Part shown: positions 1 through 8,400 of the stretch, piece by piece
How positions within the stretch are numbered: position 1 is the first letter of the stretch
How the letters are laid out: each line of letters starts with the position of its first letter
Notes under the pieces: model-generated
The model's database searches: none
The model's input: only the letters and a program-made list of their open reading frames with translations
What the model was told of the DNA's origin: nothing
NCBI GenBank assembly: GCA_023460935.1
Contig: JAEWOI010000035.1
Span: forward strand, 1-64,000
Reading direction: 5' to 3'
Source: Actinomycetes bacterium
GTDB taxonomy: Bacteria; Actinomycetota; Actinomycetes; Propionibacteriales; Propionibacteriaceae
Length of the DNA: 64,000 bases
Position numbers and translations under genes: made by a program

Positions 1-1121
1 AAGGGCATCCGGACAAGATCGCCGACCAGATTTCGGACGCTGTCCTTGATGCCATCATCGCCCAGGACAAATACGCCCGCGTAGCCTGCGAAACCCTGGT
101 CAAGACCGGTGTCGCCATCATCGCCGGCGAAGTCACTACGTCGGCCTGGGTCGACCTGGAAGACCTGGTGCGCAAAGTCATCATCGACATCGGCTACAAC
201 AGTTCCGACGTTGGCTTCGACGGCGCCACCTGCGCCGTGATGAACATCATCGGCAAACAGTCGGTAGACATCGCCCAGGGCGTGGACCGCTCCAAGCCGG
301 AAGACCAGGGCGCCGGTGACCAGGGCCTGATGTTCGGCTATGCCAGCAACGAAACCGAAGTCCTGATGCCTGCACCGATCTGCTTCTCGCACCGTCTGGT
401 AGAACGCCAGGCCGAGGCGCGCAAGTCCGGCCTACTGCCATGGCTGCGCCCGGATGCCAAGTCGCAGGTCACCTGCCGCTACGAGAACGGCAAAGTGGTC
501 GGTATCGACGCCGTGGTGCTGTCGACCCAGCACAACCCGGAGGTTTCGCAGAAAGACCTGCAAGAAGCCGTGATGGAGCTGATCGTCAAGCACACCCTGC
601 CAGCCGAACTGCTGCACAAAGGCACCCAGTACCACATCAACCCGACCGGCAACTTCATCATCGGTGGCCCGGTGGGTGACTGCGGCCTGACCGGCCGCAA
701 GATCATCGTCGACTCCTACGGCGGCATGGCCCGCCACGGTGGTGGCGCGTTCTCCGGCAAGGACCCGTCCAAGGTCGACCGCTCCGCCGCCTACGCGATG
801 CGCTGGGTGGCCAAGAACGTGGTGGCCGCAGGCCTGGCCGACCGGTGCGAGGTGCAGGTGGCCTACGCGATCGGGCGGGCCCACCCGGTGGGCTTCTACA
901 CCGAGTGCTTCGGCACCGAGCGGGTGCCGGTGGAGCAGATCACCGCCGCGGTGCTCGAGACCTTCGACCTGCGGCCCGCAGCGATCATCCGCGACCTTGA
1001 CCTGATCCGTCCGATCTACTCGGAGGTGACCAACTACGGCCACTTCGGCCGGGAGCTGCCGGTGATGACCTGGGAGCGCACCGACCGTGCCGATGCCCTG
1101 GCTGCCGCCGTGAGGGGCTGA
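1..1121 (+). CDS. metK: S-adenosylmethionine synthetase, 5'-truncated and chimeric
   Basis: Makes S-adenosylmethionine from methionine and ATP in the cytoplasm. The reading frame is open from base 3, so the true start lies left of the window; a GTG at 168 is internal. The first readable residues, GHPDKIADQISDAVLDAI, are the conserved MetK N-terminus, and the GGMARHGGGAFSGKDPSKVD block lies at about 720-780. Up to there the protein and its codons (GAA, AAA, CGT are common) are of Pseudomonas type, for example LLPWLRPDAKSQVTCRYE. After about 790 almost every third base is G or C and the protein is of actinobacterial type (AHPVGFYTECFGTERVPVEQ). The enzyme family is certain; one natural gene is doubtful. 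The downstream neighbour priA matches the usual actinobacterial order, so the 3' part belongs to the host. Confidence 0.9.
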   Translation, partial: GHPDKIADQISDAVLDAIIAQDKYARVACETLVKTGVAIIAGEVTTSAWVDLEDLVRKVIIDIGYNSSDVGFDGATCAVMNIIGKQSVDIAQGVDRSKPEDQGAGDQGLMFGYASNETEVLMPAPICFSHRLVERQAEARKSGLLPWLRPDAKSQVTCRYENGKVVGIDAVVLSTQHNPEVSQKDLQEAVMELIVKHTLPAELLHKGTQYHINPTGNFIIGGPVGDCGLTGRKIIVDSYGGMARHGGGAFSGKDPSKVDRSAAYAMRWVAKNVVAAGLADRCEVQVAYAIGRAHPVGFYTECFGTERVPVEQITAAVLETFDLRPAAIIRDLDLIRPIYSEVTNYGHFGRELPVMTWERTDRADALAAAVRG

Positions 1122-1200
1122 GCGGCCCCTAGGGGTTGGACGTTGCAGCAAACGGCGGCTGCCGATGCTGTAATTGCTTGTTAAGTGCGTGTTCTCAGCA

Positions 1201-1221
1201 TATAATCGAACACATGAGCGA
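1201..1221 (+). promoter_or_regulatory. -10 box overlapping a candidate LexA (SOS) box at a leaderless start
   Basis: A perfect TATAAT at 1201-1206 ends seven bases before the ATG at 1214, so transcription should begin at or next to the start codon. TCGAAC-acat-GAGCGA at 1206-1221 matches the actinobacterial SOS box TCGAAC-N4-GTTCGA at 10 of 12 positions and overlaps both the -10 box and the start codon. LexA boxes in front of DUF222/13E12-family genes are known from mycobacteria. LexA binding here is inferred. Confidence 0.55.
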
Positions 1222-2581
1222 CTCGTTGGGTGCGGTCGGGACGGCAACTGTCGCCGATCCGTGCCCGGACGAGGGGCGGCTGCTGCTGGAGGCCCTCGCC
1301 GCGGGCTGGCTGGGTGTCGATGACGAGCCCGAAGCGCGTCCGGAGCCGTGGCAATTCACCGACAAGGCGTTGTTGCGTGAGCTTGCCACGGCCCAGGCCG
1401 AGCGTGCCCGGGCCGAAGGGCGCTGGCTGGCCCTGCTTGCCGAGGCTGAGCGTCGGGAGGCGACCTTCCGGGTTCTCGGGTTGCCCACTGCGAGCTGGCT
1501 GACTGAGCGCAACACCCACTGGGCGAGGTCGGCCCGGGAGGAAGTGCGGTTCGCAACGGACCTCGCAGACCAGCCGGAGGTGGCCGGCGCGCTGGCCTCA
1601 GGCAAGCTGTCGGTCGAGCAGGCGCGGGTGGTGGTCACCGGGCTGCGGCGGCTCCCGGAAGAGCTCGACCAGGCACGGCGCGACGTCGTCGCTACGCACC
1701 TGGTCGGCCTGGGCGCGGAGTTCGGGCCCTACGGGTTGTCCCGGCTGGTCAACCGGGCGGTGGAGGTCGTGGCCCCCGAGGTCGCGGAGGAAGCTGACCG
1801 GAAGGCCGTCGAGCAGGCCGAGGCCAGGCACGATCGCGGCCGCTACCTCACCTGGCGCAAGGACGCCGACGGTGCGCTCCGGTTCACCGGCCGGCTCGGC
1901 AAGGTGTCCGGTGAACAGTTGCTCGCCGTGCTGAGGGCGCTGGCGACGGGTCGGAGGAAGGCTGCGGCCCTCGCCGGTGTGGCGGTCACCAGGGCGCAGG
2001 CAGCTGCCGACGCTCTCGCCACGCTGGTCGAGCACTACTCCTCCTGCGGCGAGGCGCCCGCCTACGGCGCCGACCGGCCGCGGGTGTTGGTCACCGTCGA
2101 CTACGACGTGCTTCGGGGTGCGCTGGGCACCGCGACCCTGCTCAGCAGCGGCGAGCCGCTCAGCGCGCAACAGGCACGCCGGCTGGCCTGCGACGCCTCG
2201 ATCCTCCCGGTCGTGCTCGACGGCGCGGGCCTGCCCCTCGACGTGGGCAGGGAGCAGCGGCTGTTCACCAGCCACCTGCGCGCACTGCTGGTCGCCCGCG
2301 ACCAGGGTTGTGCCTTCCCCGGCTGCGACCGTGGCCCAGCCGAGTGCGAGGCGCACCACCGCCGCCCGTGGTGGGACGGCGGCCGGACGAGCCTCGCCAA
2401 CGGCGTGCTGCTGTGCAGCTTCCACCATCACCTGGTCGAGCCCGTGCCGGGGGCTCCGCCCGGAGCCGGGTGGCTGATCCGGCTCGACCGGCGGGGCCGG
2501 CCGGAGTTCGGTGCCCCCGAAGGTCGCGGCGCACCGCCGGGCCATCGCCGCTGGCGGCAGCATCACCGGTACCGCACCTGA
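1214..2581 (+). CDS. DUF222 domain protein with C-terminal HNH endonuclease motif
   Basis: 455 residues. The long helical N-terminal part (residues ~30-320, rich in Ala, Glu and Arg) is of the DUF222/13E12-repeat type. The C-terminus carries an HNH nuclease fold: CAFPGCD, then CEAHHRRPWWDGG, then LANGVLLCSFHHHLVEP, with the paired cysteines and histidines of an HNH zinc and active site. Such genes occur in multiple copies in actinobacteria; several in mycobacteria are SOS-induced, but their role is poorly known. ATG 1214 is chosen because the -10 box at 1201-1206 sits directly in front of it and no ribosome-binding site is visible. The gene interrupts the usual metK-priA neighbourhood, which suggests insertion of a mobile or repeat-family gene. 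Confidence 0.8.
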   Translation: MSDSLGAVGTATVADPCPDEGRLLLEALAAGWLGVDDEPEARPEPWQFTDKALLRELATAQAERARAEGRWLALLAEAERREATFRVLGLPTASWLTERNTHWARSAREEVRFATDLADQPEVAGALASGKLSVEQARVVVTGLRRLPEELDQARRDVVATHLVGLGAEFGPYGLSRLVNRAVEVVAPEVAEEADRKAVEQAEARHDRGRYLTWRKDADGALRFTGRLGKVSGEQLLAVLRALATGRRKAAALAGVAVTRAQAAADALATLVEHYSSCGEAPAYGADRPRVLVTVDYDVLRGALGTATLLSSGEPLSAQQARRLACDASILPVVLDGAGLPLDVGREQRLFTSHLRALLVARDQGCAFPGCDRGPAECEAHHRRPWWDGGRTSLANGVLLCSFHHHLVEPVPGAPPGAGWLIRLDRRGRPEFGAPEGRGAPPGHRRWRQHHRYRT

Positions 2582-2640
2582 GGGCCTGCGGGACGACCGC
2601 AGACTGCGGGCTGTCCGCCGCGCCCCCTACGATGCGAGCC

Positions 2641-4578
2641 ATGGAGCGGCCGGTGGCGAAGGTGGCGGTGGACCTCCCGCTGGCCAACCTGGACCGGCCG
2701 TTCGACTACACCGTCCCGCCCGAGCTGGACGCCGCAGCCCAGCCCGGCGTCCGGGTGAAGGTGCGGTTCGCCGGCCAGCTGCGCGACGGCTTCGTACTCG
2801 AGCGCGCCGAGCCGGGGGAGCGCACCGACCTTGCGCAACTGCAGCGGGTGGTCTCGGCCGAACCGGTGCTCACCGCCGAGGTCGCCGACCTCGTCCGGGC
2901 GGTGGCCGACCACTACGCCGGAAGCTTCGCCGACGTGGTGCGCACAGCCGTCCCGCCCCGGCACGCCGCAACGGAGCGGGCCCCGGCCCCGCAGCACCCC
3001 GCACCGGCCTGGCAACCCGGCCCCGGCGCGGTGCTTGCTGCCTATCCGGCTGCGGACGGGTTCCTCGACGTGCTGCGCGCCGGCGGCCGGCCACGGGCGG
3101 CATGGACCGTGCTGCCGACCACCACCCCCGCCGGGAACTGGGCGGAGGGCTTCGCAGAGGCCGCTGCGGCCACGCTGGCCGGCGGCCGCAGCGCGCTGCT
3201 GCTGGTGCCGGACGCCCGCCACCTGGCCAGGCTCACCGAGGTGGTCACTACCCGGTTCGGCAGGGGCACCCACGCCGTCCTCGCCGCGGACACCGGCCCG
3301 GCCGCGCGGTACCGCAACTTCCTCGCCGTCAGCCGCGGCTCGGTGCGCATCGTCCTGGGCACCCGGTCGGCGGTGTTCGCGCCCGTCCGCGACCTCGGGC
3401 TGGTCGCGCTGTGGGACGACGGCAACGACGCGTGGGCCGAGCCGCACGCGCCGTACTGGCACGCCCGCGAGGTCGCGGCGATGCGCGCCCACCTGGCCGG
3501 GTGCGGGCTGCTGCTCGCAGCCCACGCCAGGACGGCAGAGGTGCAGCAGCTGGTGGCCCGGGCCTGGCTCGCCGGCATCCAGTTCGACCCAGCCGAGGCC
3601 CGGCGCCGCTCGGCCGCCGTCCGCACCACCTCCGCTGCGAGTGCCCGCGACCCGCAGGCTGCGGTCGCGCGGCTGCCCCACGACGCGTTCACCGTGGTCA
3701 GGGCCGGCCTGGCCGCGGGGCCCGTGCTGGTCCAGGTGCCGAGGGCCGGCTACCTGCCCGTGCTGGTCTGCGCCGGCTGCCGCACCGCTGCCCGGTGTCC
3801 GTCCTGCCACCAGCAGCTCGGCGACACCGGCGGGTCGGGGCCGGCCTGCCGCTGGTGCGGCCCGCTGCTGAACCGGTGGCGCTGCCCCGAGTGCGGCGAG
3901 ACCAGGCTGCGCACGCCCGTGGTCGGGGTGGGCCGCACCGCGGAGGAATTCGGCAAGGCGTTCCCCGGCACCAAGGTGCTGGTGGCGAGCTCGGACAAGC
4001 CGCTGGCCGCGGTGGGCGCGGAGCCCGCGCTGGTGCTCGCCACCCCGGGTGCGGCTCCTCCGGCGGCCGGCGGGTACGCGGGCGCTGTCCTGCTCGATGC
4101 CGAGCTGATGCTCGGGCGGGTCGACCTGCGCGCCGGTGAGGAGGCGCTGCGGCGCTGGCTGGCGGTGACGGCACTCGTGCGCCCCGGTGCTGAGGGCGGC
4201 ACGGTGATAGTGGTCGCCGACGCCGGCCTGCGCGAGGTGCAGGCCCTGCTTCGGCTCGACCCGGTCGGCTACGCCGAACGGGAACTGCCCGAGCGCGCGG
4301 CGGCTGGCTTCCCGCCGGCGTGGAAGCTGATCACGCTGGAAGGCTCCCCGCCGGCCATCGCCGGTGTGGTCGCCGGCCTGGAGGTGCCGGCCGGCGTGCA
4401 CACCTTCGGCCCGTTCGACGTCCCCGGCACCGGTGAGCCCCTGGAGCGGGTGACACTGCGTTGCCCACTGCCGGCGAGCTCGGAGCTGGTCGCCAGCCTG
4501 CGCGCTCTGCAGTCGGTACGGGCTGCGAAGAAGGAGCCGCCGGTGCGCGTGCGGGTGGACCCGCAGGTGCTGGGCTGA
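2641..4578 (+). CDS. priA: PriA-like primosomal protein N', lacking helicase motifs
   Basis: 645 residues. The N-terminal 3'-DNA-binding domain (VDLPLANLDRPFDYTVP) and the cysteine-rich zinc module (CAGC at residues 377-380, then CPSC, CRWC and CPEC) identify PriA, which restarts stalled replication forks. The Walker A motif GxTGSGKT is missing, and the DEEH box is replaced by LWDDGND. So it probably cannot hydrolyse ATP or unwind DNA; this degeneration is typical of actinobacterial PriA. A TACGAT -10 box at 2628-2633 ends seven bases before ATG 2641, supporting that start over the in-frame ATG at 2632, which would lie inside the promoter. It sits in the usual actinobacterial place between metK and fmt. 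Confidence 0.87.
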   Translation: MERPVAKVAVDLPLANLDRPFDYTVPPELDAAAQPGVRVKVRFAGQLRDGFVLERAEPGERTDLAQLQRVVSAEPVLTAEVADLVRAVADHYAGSFADVVRTAVPPRHAATERAPAPQHPAPAWQPGPGAVLAAYPAADGFLDVLRAGGRPRAAWTVLPTTTPAGNWAEGFAEAAAATLAGGRSALLLVPDARHLARLTEVVTTRFGRGTHAVLAADTGPAARYRNFLAVSRGSVRIVLGTRSAVFAPVRDLGLVALWDDGNDAWAEPHAPYWHAREVAAMRAHLAGCGLLLAAHARTAEVQQLVARAWLAGIQFDPAEARRRSAAVRTTSAASARDPQAAVARLPHDAFTVVRAGLAAGPVLVQVPRAGYLPVLVCAGCRTAARCPSCHQQLGDTGGSGPACRWCGPLLNRWRCPECGETRLRTPVVGVGRTAEEFGKAFPGTKVLVASSDKPLAAVGAEPALVLATPGAAPPAAGGYAGAVLLDAELMLGRVDLRAGEEALRRWLAVTALVRPGAEGGTVIVVADAGLREVQALLRLDPVGYAERELPERAAAGFPPAWKLITLEGSPPAIAGVVAGLEVPAGVHTFGPFDVPGTGEPLERVTLRCPLPASSELVASLRALQSVRAAKKEPPVRVRVDPQVLG

Positions 4579-4597
4579 GTAGCCCTAGAGTGCGGCC

Positions 4598-5395
4598 ATG
4601 CCAACCACCCGGATCGCCCTTGCGAACCTGCCGTTCCCCGAGTCCCCGGAAGCCTCCGTGGCCGCCGTCGTCGGCGCGATCGGGCAGGCCGCCGCTGCGG
4701 GTGCCCAGCTGATCTGCTTCCCGGAGTGCTACGTGCCGGGCTACCGCGCGCTCGGCGCGCCCGTCCCGCCGGCTGAGCCCGGCTGGCTGGAACAGGCCCA
4801 CGCAGACGTGGCGGCCGCAGCCGGTCGGGCGGGAGTGGCCGTGGTGCTCGGCACCGAACGGTTCGTCGACGGCGCACTGCGGATCACGACGCTCGTCGTG
4901 GCCGCCGACGGCAGCCGGCTCGGCTGGCAGGACAAGGTGCAGCTCGACCCCACGGAGGAGGCCTGCTACCAGGCAGCACCGGCTGGCCGGGAAGTGTTCT
5001 CCGCGGGCGGCGTGGCCTTCGGCGTGGTGATCTGCCACGAGGGCTGGCGGTACCCCGAGACCGTCCGGCAGGCCGTCCGGGCCGGTGCGCAGCTGGTGCT
5101 GCACCCGCACTACTCCGAGCCCGAGCCCGGCGCGTTCCGCCCCGACGGGTACGCCGACCCGCGCAACAGCTTCCACGACGCCGCGGTGCTGTGCCGGGCC
5201 GCGGAGAACACCTGCTGGTTCGCCACCGTCAACTACGCGGTGGCCGGTACTCCCACCACGTCCGCGGTGGCCCGTCCGGACGGCACCCTGCTCGCCTTCC
5301 AGCCGCACGGCGAGCCCGGCCTGCTGATGGCGGACCTCGACCTGGCCGCGGCGACCCGCCGCCTGGCGCTGCGGCTGCGCGAACCCCCGGCCTGA
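4598..5395 (+). CDS. carbon-nitrogen hydrolase (nitrilase superfamily)
   Basis: 265 residues, cytoplasmic. The catalytic triad of the nitrilase fold is visible: Glu43 in CFPECYVPGYR, Lys113 in QDKVQLDPTEE and Cys146 in VICHEGWRYPE. Members hydrolyse nitriles, amides or carbamoyl groups; the substrate here cannot be read from sequence. A TAGAGT -10 box at 4586-4591 ends six bases before the ATG, so the gene probably has its own leaderless promoter although it lies only 19 bases after priA. Family certain, substrate unknown. Confidence 0.82.
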   Translation: MPTTRIALANLPFPESPEASVAAVVGAIGQAAAAGAQLICFPECYVPGYRALGAPVPPAEPGWLEQAHADVAAAAGRAGVAVVLGTERFVDGALRITTLVVAADGSRLGWQDKVQLDPTEEACYQAAPAGREVFSAGGVAFGVVICHEGWRYPETVRQAVRAGAQLVLHPHYSEPEPGAFRPDGYADPRNSFHDAAVLCRAAENTCWFATVNYAVAGTPTTSAVARPDGTLLAFQPHGEPGLLMADLDLAAATRRLALRLREPPA

Positions 5396-5416
5396 GCGGC
5401 TCGGTATCCTTCGGCA

Positions 5417-6337
5417 ATGCGCCTCGTCTTCGCCGGAACCCCGCAGGTGGCAGCGGACACCCTCGCTGCGCTCCTCGCCGACGGCAGCCACGAGGTGGTG
5501 GCGGTGCTGACCCGTCCGGACGCGCCTCAGGGCCGCAGTTCCCGTCCCGTGCCCAGCCCGGTGGCGCAACTGGCCGAGCGGCACGGCATCGAGGTGCTGC
5601 GGCCCGCCGGAGCCCGCGATCCCGAGCTGGCACAGCGGCTGCGCGAACTCGCCCCGGACTGCTGCCCGGTGGTCGCCTACGGCGGCCTGATCCCACCGGC
5701 GCTGCTCGAGCTCCCGCCGCACGGCTGGGTGAACGTCCACTTCTCGCTGCTGCCGAGGTGGCGCGGCGCCGCGCCGGTGCAGCACGCGATCCTCGCCGGC
5801 GACGAGCTGACCGGGGTGACGGTCTTCGAGCTGGTCACGGAACTGGACGCCGGCCCGGTGCTGGGCACCGCGAACTACCAGCTGGGCGCCGCCGAGACCG
5901 CGGGGGAGGCGCTCGCAGCGCTCCAGCCGATCGGTGCCGAGCTGCTCGTCGAGACCCTGGCCGCGCTCGCCACCGGTGCCGCGGCCCCGCGGGCCCAGCC
6001 CGCCGACGGCGTCACCCTGGCCCCGAAGCTCACCCCGGAGGGCGCCCGGCTGGACTGGACCAGGCCGGCGGTCGAGCTGTCCCGGCAGGTGCGGGCCAGC
6101 AATCCCGCGCCGGTCGCCTGGACGGAGCTGGGCGGAGAGCGCTTCCGCGTGCTGCTCGCCGTCCCGGGACCGGACGCCGGCCTGGTGCCGGGGGAGGTCC
6201 TGCCCGGCAAGCGCACGGTGCTCGTCGGCACCGGGGACGGCTCGCTGGAACTCCGGCAGGTGCAGCCTGCAGGCAAGCGCCCGCTGCCCGCTGCGGACTG
6301 GGCCCGCGGGCTGCGCGGCCCGGGACGGTTCGAGTGA
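5417..6337 (+). CDS. fmt: methionyl-tRNA formyltransferase
   Basis: 306 residues, the normal length. It formylates Met-tRNA(fMet) with 10-formyl-tetrahydrofolate for translation initiation. The N-terminal formyltransferase fold begins MRLVFAGTPQVA; the HFSLLPRWRGAAPVQ motif holds the family's active-site region, and the smaller C-terminal domain follows from about residue 205. A TATCCT box at 5405-5410 ends six bases before ATG, indicating a leaderless start. The stop overlaps the GTG start of rsmB (GTGA), so the two are translationally coupled. Confidence 0.95.
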   Translation: MRLVFAGTPQVAADTLAALLADGSHEVVAVLTRPDAPQGRSSRPVPSPVAQLAERHGIEVLRPAGARDPELAQRLRELAPDCCPVVAYGGLIPPALLELPPHGWVNVHFSLLPRWRGAAPVQHAILAGDELTGVTVFELVTELDAGPVLGTANYQLGAAETAGEALAALQPIGAELLVETLAALATGAAAPRAQPADGVTLAPKLTPEGARLDWTRPAVELSRQVRASNPAPVAWTELGGERFRVLLAVPGPDAGLVPGEVLPGKRTVLVGTGDGSLELRQVQPAGKRPLPAADWARGLRGPGRFE

Positions 6338-7656
6338 GCCGCAGGCGACGCCGCGACCCTGCCCGCACGGTGGCCTACCGGGTGCTGCGGGCCGTGAGCG
6401 CCGACGGCGCCTACGCCAACCTCGAACTGGCCCGACAGCGGGCGGGCCTGCCGCCGGCCGACGCAGCCCTGGCCACCGAACTGGTGGCCGGCACGTGCCG
6501 CGCGACGGGCAGCTACGACCGGGTGATCGAGCACGCAGCCGGGCGGCGGCTGAACACCCTGCAGCCGGCAGTGGTGGACGTGCTGCGCCTCGGCACCCAC
6601 CAGCTGCTGGGCATGCGCGTGCCCAGCCATGCAGCCCTGGCCACCTCGGTCGACCTGGCCGCCCTCGAGGTGGGCGAGCGCGTGGCCGGGCTCGTCAATG
6701 CCGTGCTGCGCCGGGTGGCGGAACGGGACTGGCCGGGCTGGCTGGAACAGCTGGGCTCCGAAGAGGACGAGCTGGGCCGGCTGGCGCTGGCCACCCATCA
6801 CCCGCGCTGGATCGTCGAGGCCTCGGCGCGGGTGCTGCCGGCTGCGGAGCTGCCTGAGGCCCTCGCCGCCGACAACACCGCGCCGGTGCCGCACCTGGTC
6901 GCCCGTCCTGGCCTTGCCGAGGTGGCAGAGCTCGGCGGGCAGCCCGCGCGCTGGTCGCCGTACGGCGCCTACCGGGACGGTGACCCGGGTGCGGTTCCGG
7001 CCGTGGCGCAGGGCCGGGCCGGGGTGCAGGACGAGGGCTCGCAACTGGTTGCGCTCGCCCTCGCCAGGGCCGCAGCGCCGGCGGGGCCGTGGCTCGACCT
7101 GTGCGCGGGCCCCGGCGGCAAGTCGGCCCTGCTGGCCGGGTTGGCCAGGCAGCAGGGGAGTCGCCTGGTCGCGGCCGAGCTGCAGGAGCACCGCGCCCGC
7201 CTGGTGCGGGAGAACCTGCGGGCCTACCCGGAGCCGGGTCGGCCGGTGGCGCTGGTCGCGGACGGCACCCGTCCGGCGTGGAGTCAGGGGAGCTTCGCCC
7301 GGGTCCTTGCCGACGTGCCGTGCACCGGCCTCGGGGCGCTGCGCCGCCGTCCGGAGAGCCGGTGGCGGCGGCGTCCGTCCGACCTGCCCGGCCTGGTCGA
7401 GCTGCAGCGGCAGCTGCTGGCGAGCGCCATCGAAGCTGCGGCGCCCGGCGGGGTGGTCGCGTACGTCACCTGCTCGCCCCACTCGGAGGAGACCGTCCAG
7501 GTGGTGGCCGGCGCGCAGGGCGTCAGCGTCCTGAACGCTGCGGAGTACCTGCCGGAGGTGCCCGGCGCCGCCGCCGGCGACCACGTGCAGCTGTGGCCGC
7601 ACCGGCACGGCACGGACGCGATGTTCCTGGCCCTGCTGCGGAGGCTGGGCGGATAG
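6334..7656 (+). CDS. rsmB: 16S rRNA (cytosine-C5)-methyltransferase RsmB
   Basis: 440 residues. An N-terminal NusB-like RNA-binding domain (residues ~8-140, ARTVAYRVLRAVSADGAYAN) is followed by the SAM-dependent methyltransferase domain. That domain has the SAM-binding motif LDLCAGPGGKSALLAG and both catalytic cysteine motifs, DVPCTGLG and VTCSPHSEE. It methylates C967-type cytosine in 16S rRNA. GTG 6334 is chosen because it overlaps the fmt stop by four bases and the basic start VSRRRRRDPARTV fits the family; the open frame upstream is only the shadow of fmt. fmt-rsmB-rpe is a standard bacterial order. Confidence 0.93.
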   Translation: MSRRRRRDPARTVAYRVLRAVSADGAYANLELARQRAGLPPADAALATELVAGTCRATGSYDRVIEHAAGRRLNTLQPAVVDVLRLGTHQLLGMRVPSHAALATSVDLAALEVGERVAGLVNAVLRRVAERDWPGWLEQLGSEEDELGRLALATHHPRWIVEASARVLPAAELPEALAADNTAPVPHLVARPGLAEVAELGGQPARWSPYGAYRDGDPGAVPAVAQGRAGVQDEGSQLVALALARAAAPAGPWLDLCAGPGGKSALLAGLARQQGSRLVAAELQEHRARLVRENLRAYPEPGRPVALVADGTRPAWSQGSFARVLADVPCTGLGALRRRPESRWRRRPSDLPGLVELQRQLLASAIEAAAPGGVVAYVTCSPHSEETVQVVAGAQGVSVLNAAEYLPEVPGAAAGDHVQLWPHRHGTDAMFLALLRRLGG

Positions 7657-7665
7657 GGTGCGGGC

Positions 7666-8331
7666 GTGGGTATCCGAATCACTCCGAGCATCCTGAACGC
7701 AGACCTGGCTGCTCTGGCCAGCGAGATCGACCGCATCCCGAGCGCGGACGCCGTGCACCTGGACGTGATGGACAACCGGTTCGTGCCCAACCTCACCTTC
7801 GGGCTGCCGATGGTCGAGAGCATCCGCAGGCACACCGACCAGATGCTCGACATCCACCTGATGATCGCCGAGGTCGACCGCTGGGCGCCGGGCTACGCCG
7901 AGGCCGGCGCGGAGTCGGTCACGTTCCACATCGAGGCGTCCGACGCCCCGGTGAAGCTGGCCCGGGAGTTGCGTGCCCTCGGTGCCAGGGCTGCGATGGC
8001 GCTGCGGCCCGCAACGCCGATCGAGCCCTACGCCGACCTGCTGCCCGAACTCGACATGGTGCTGCTGATGACCGTGGAGCCCGGCTTCGGCGGCCAGGCG
8101 TTCCTCGACCTCGTCCTGCCCAAGCTGGAACGCACCCGGGCCCTGGTGGACGCCACCGGCGGCGACATCTGGGTGCAGGTGGACGGCGGCATCTCCGAGA
8201 CCACGATCGAGCGCTGCATCGATGCCGGCGCCGACACCTTCGTCGCCGGCTCAGCAGTGTTCAGCTCGGCCGACCCGGACGCCATGGTGCGGGCCCTGCG
8301 CGCCCGCGCCGAATCCGCCGCCACCCGCTGA
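7666..8331 (+). CDS. rpe: ribulose-phosphate 3-epimerase
   Basis: 221 residues, full length. Interconverts ribulose 5-phosphate and xylulose 5-phosphate in the pentose phosphate pathway. TIM-barrel signatures are all present: ITPSILNADLAAL, HLDVMDNRFVPNLTFG, DIHLMI, VEPGFGGQ and VDGGI, containing the metal-binding His and Asp residues. The GTG start follows a TAGGGT -10 box (7654-7659) by six bases; that box overlaps the rsmB stop. The stop codon lies within the left arm of a long hairpin at 8330-8400. Confidence 0.95.
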   Translation: MGIRITPSILNADLAALASEIDRIPSADAVHLDVMDNRFVPNLTFGLPMVESIRRHTDQMLDIHLMIAEVDRWAPGYAEAGAESVTFHIEASDAPVKLARELRALGARAAMALRPATPIEPYADLLPELDMVLLMTVEPGFGGQAFLDLVLPKLERTRALVDATGGDIWVQVDGGISETTIERCIDAGADTFVAGSAVFSSADPDAMVRALRARAESAATR

Positions 8332-8400
8332 CCTGGCGCAAAAGGAACCGTCCCCGGCGAACCAGCGGCGAATCAGGGACGGTTCCTTTCGCGCCAGGTC
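8330..8400. repeat. REP-like long inverted repeat, probable bidirectional terminator
   Basis: Two 25-base arms (8330-8354 and 8376-8400) pair with one mismatch around a 21-base loop. The arms contain GGAACCGTCCC and its complement GGGACGGTTCC. The element overlaps the stop codons of the convergent genes rpe and PAC2 and fills the space between them. The size suits a bidirectional terminator. The same GGGACGGTTCC core recurs three times inside metH at 11884-11973, so this is probably one copy of a dispersed palindromic repeat. Confidence 0.75.

Noticed and set aside
2308..2640. N-terminal extension of PriA by 111 codons
   Set aside because: It would overlap the DUF222-HNH gene on the same strand, has no PriA resemblance, and the -10 box lies at 2628-2633.
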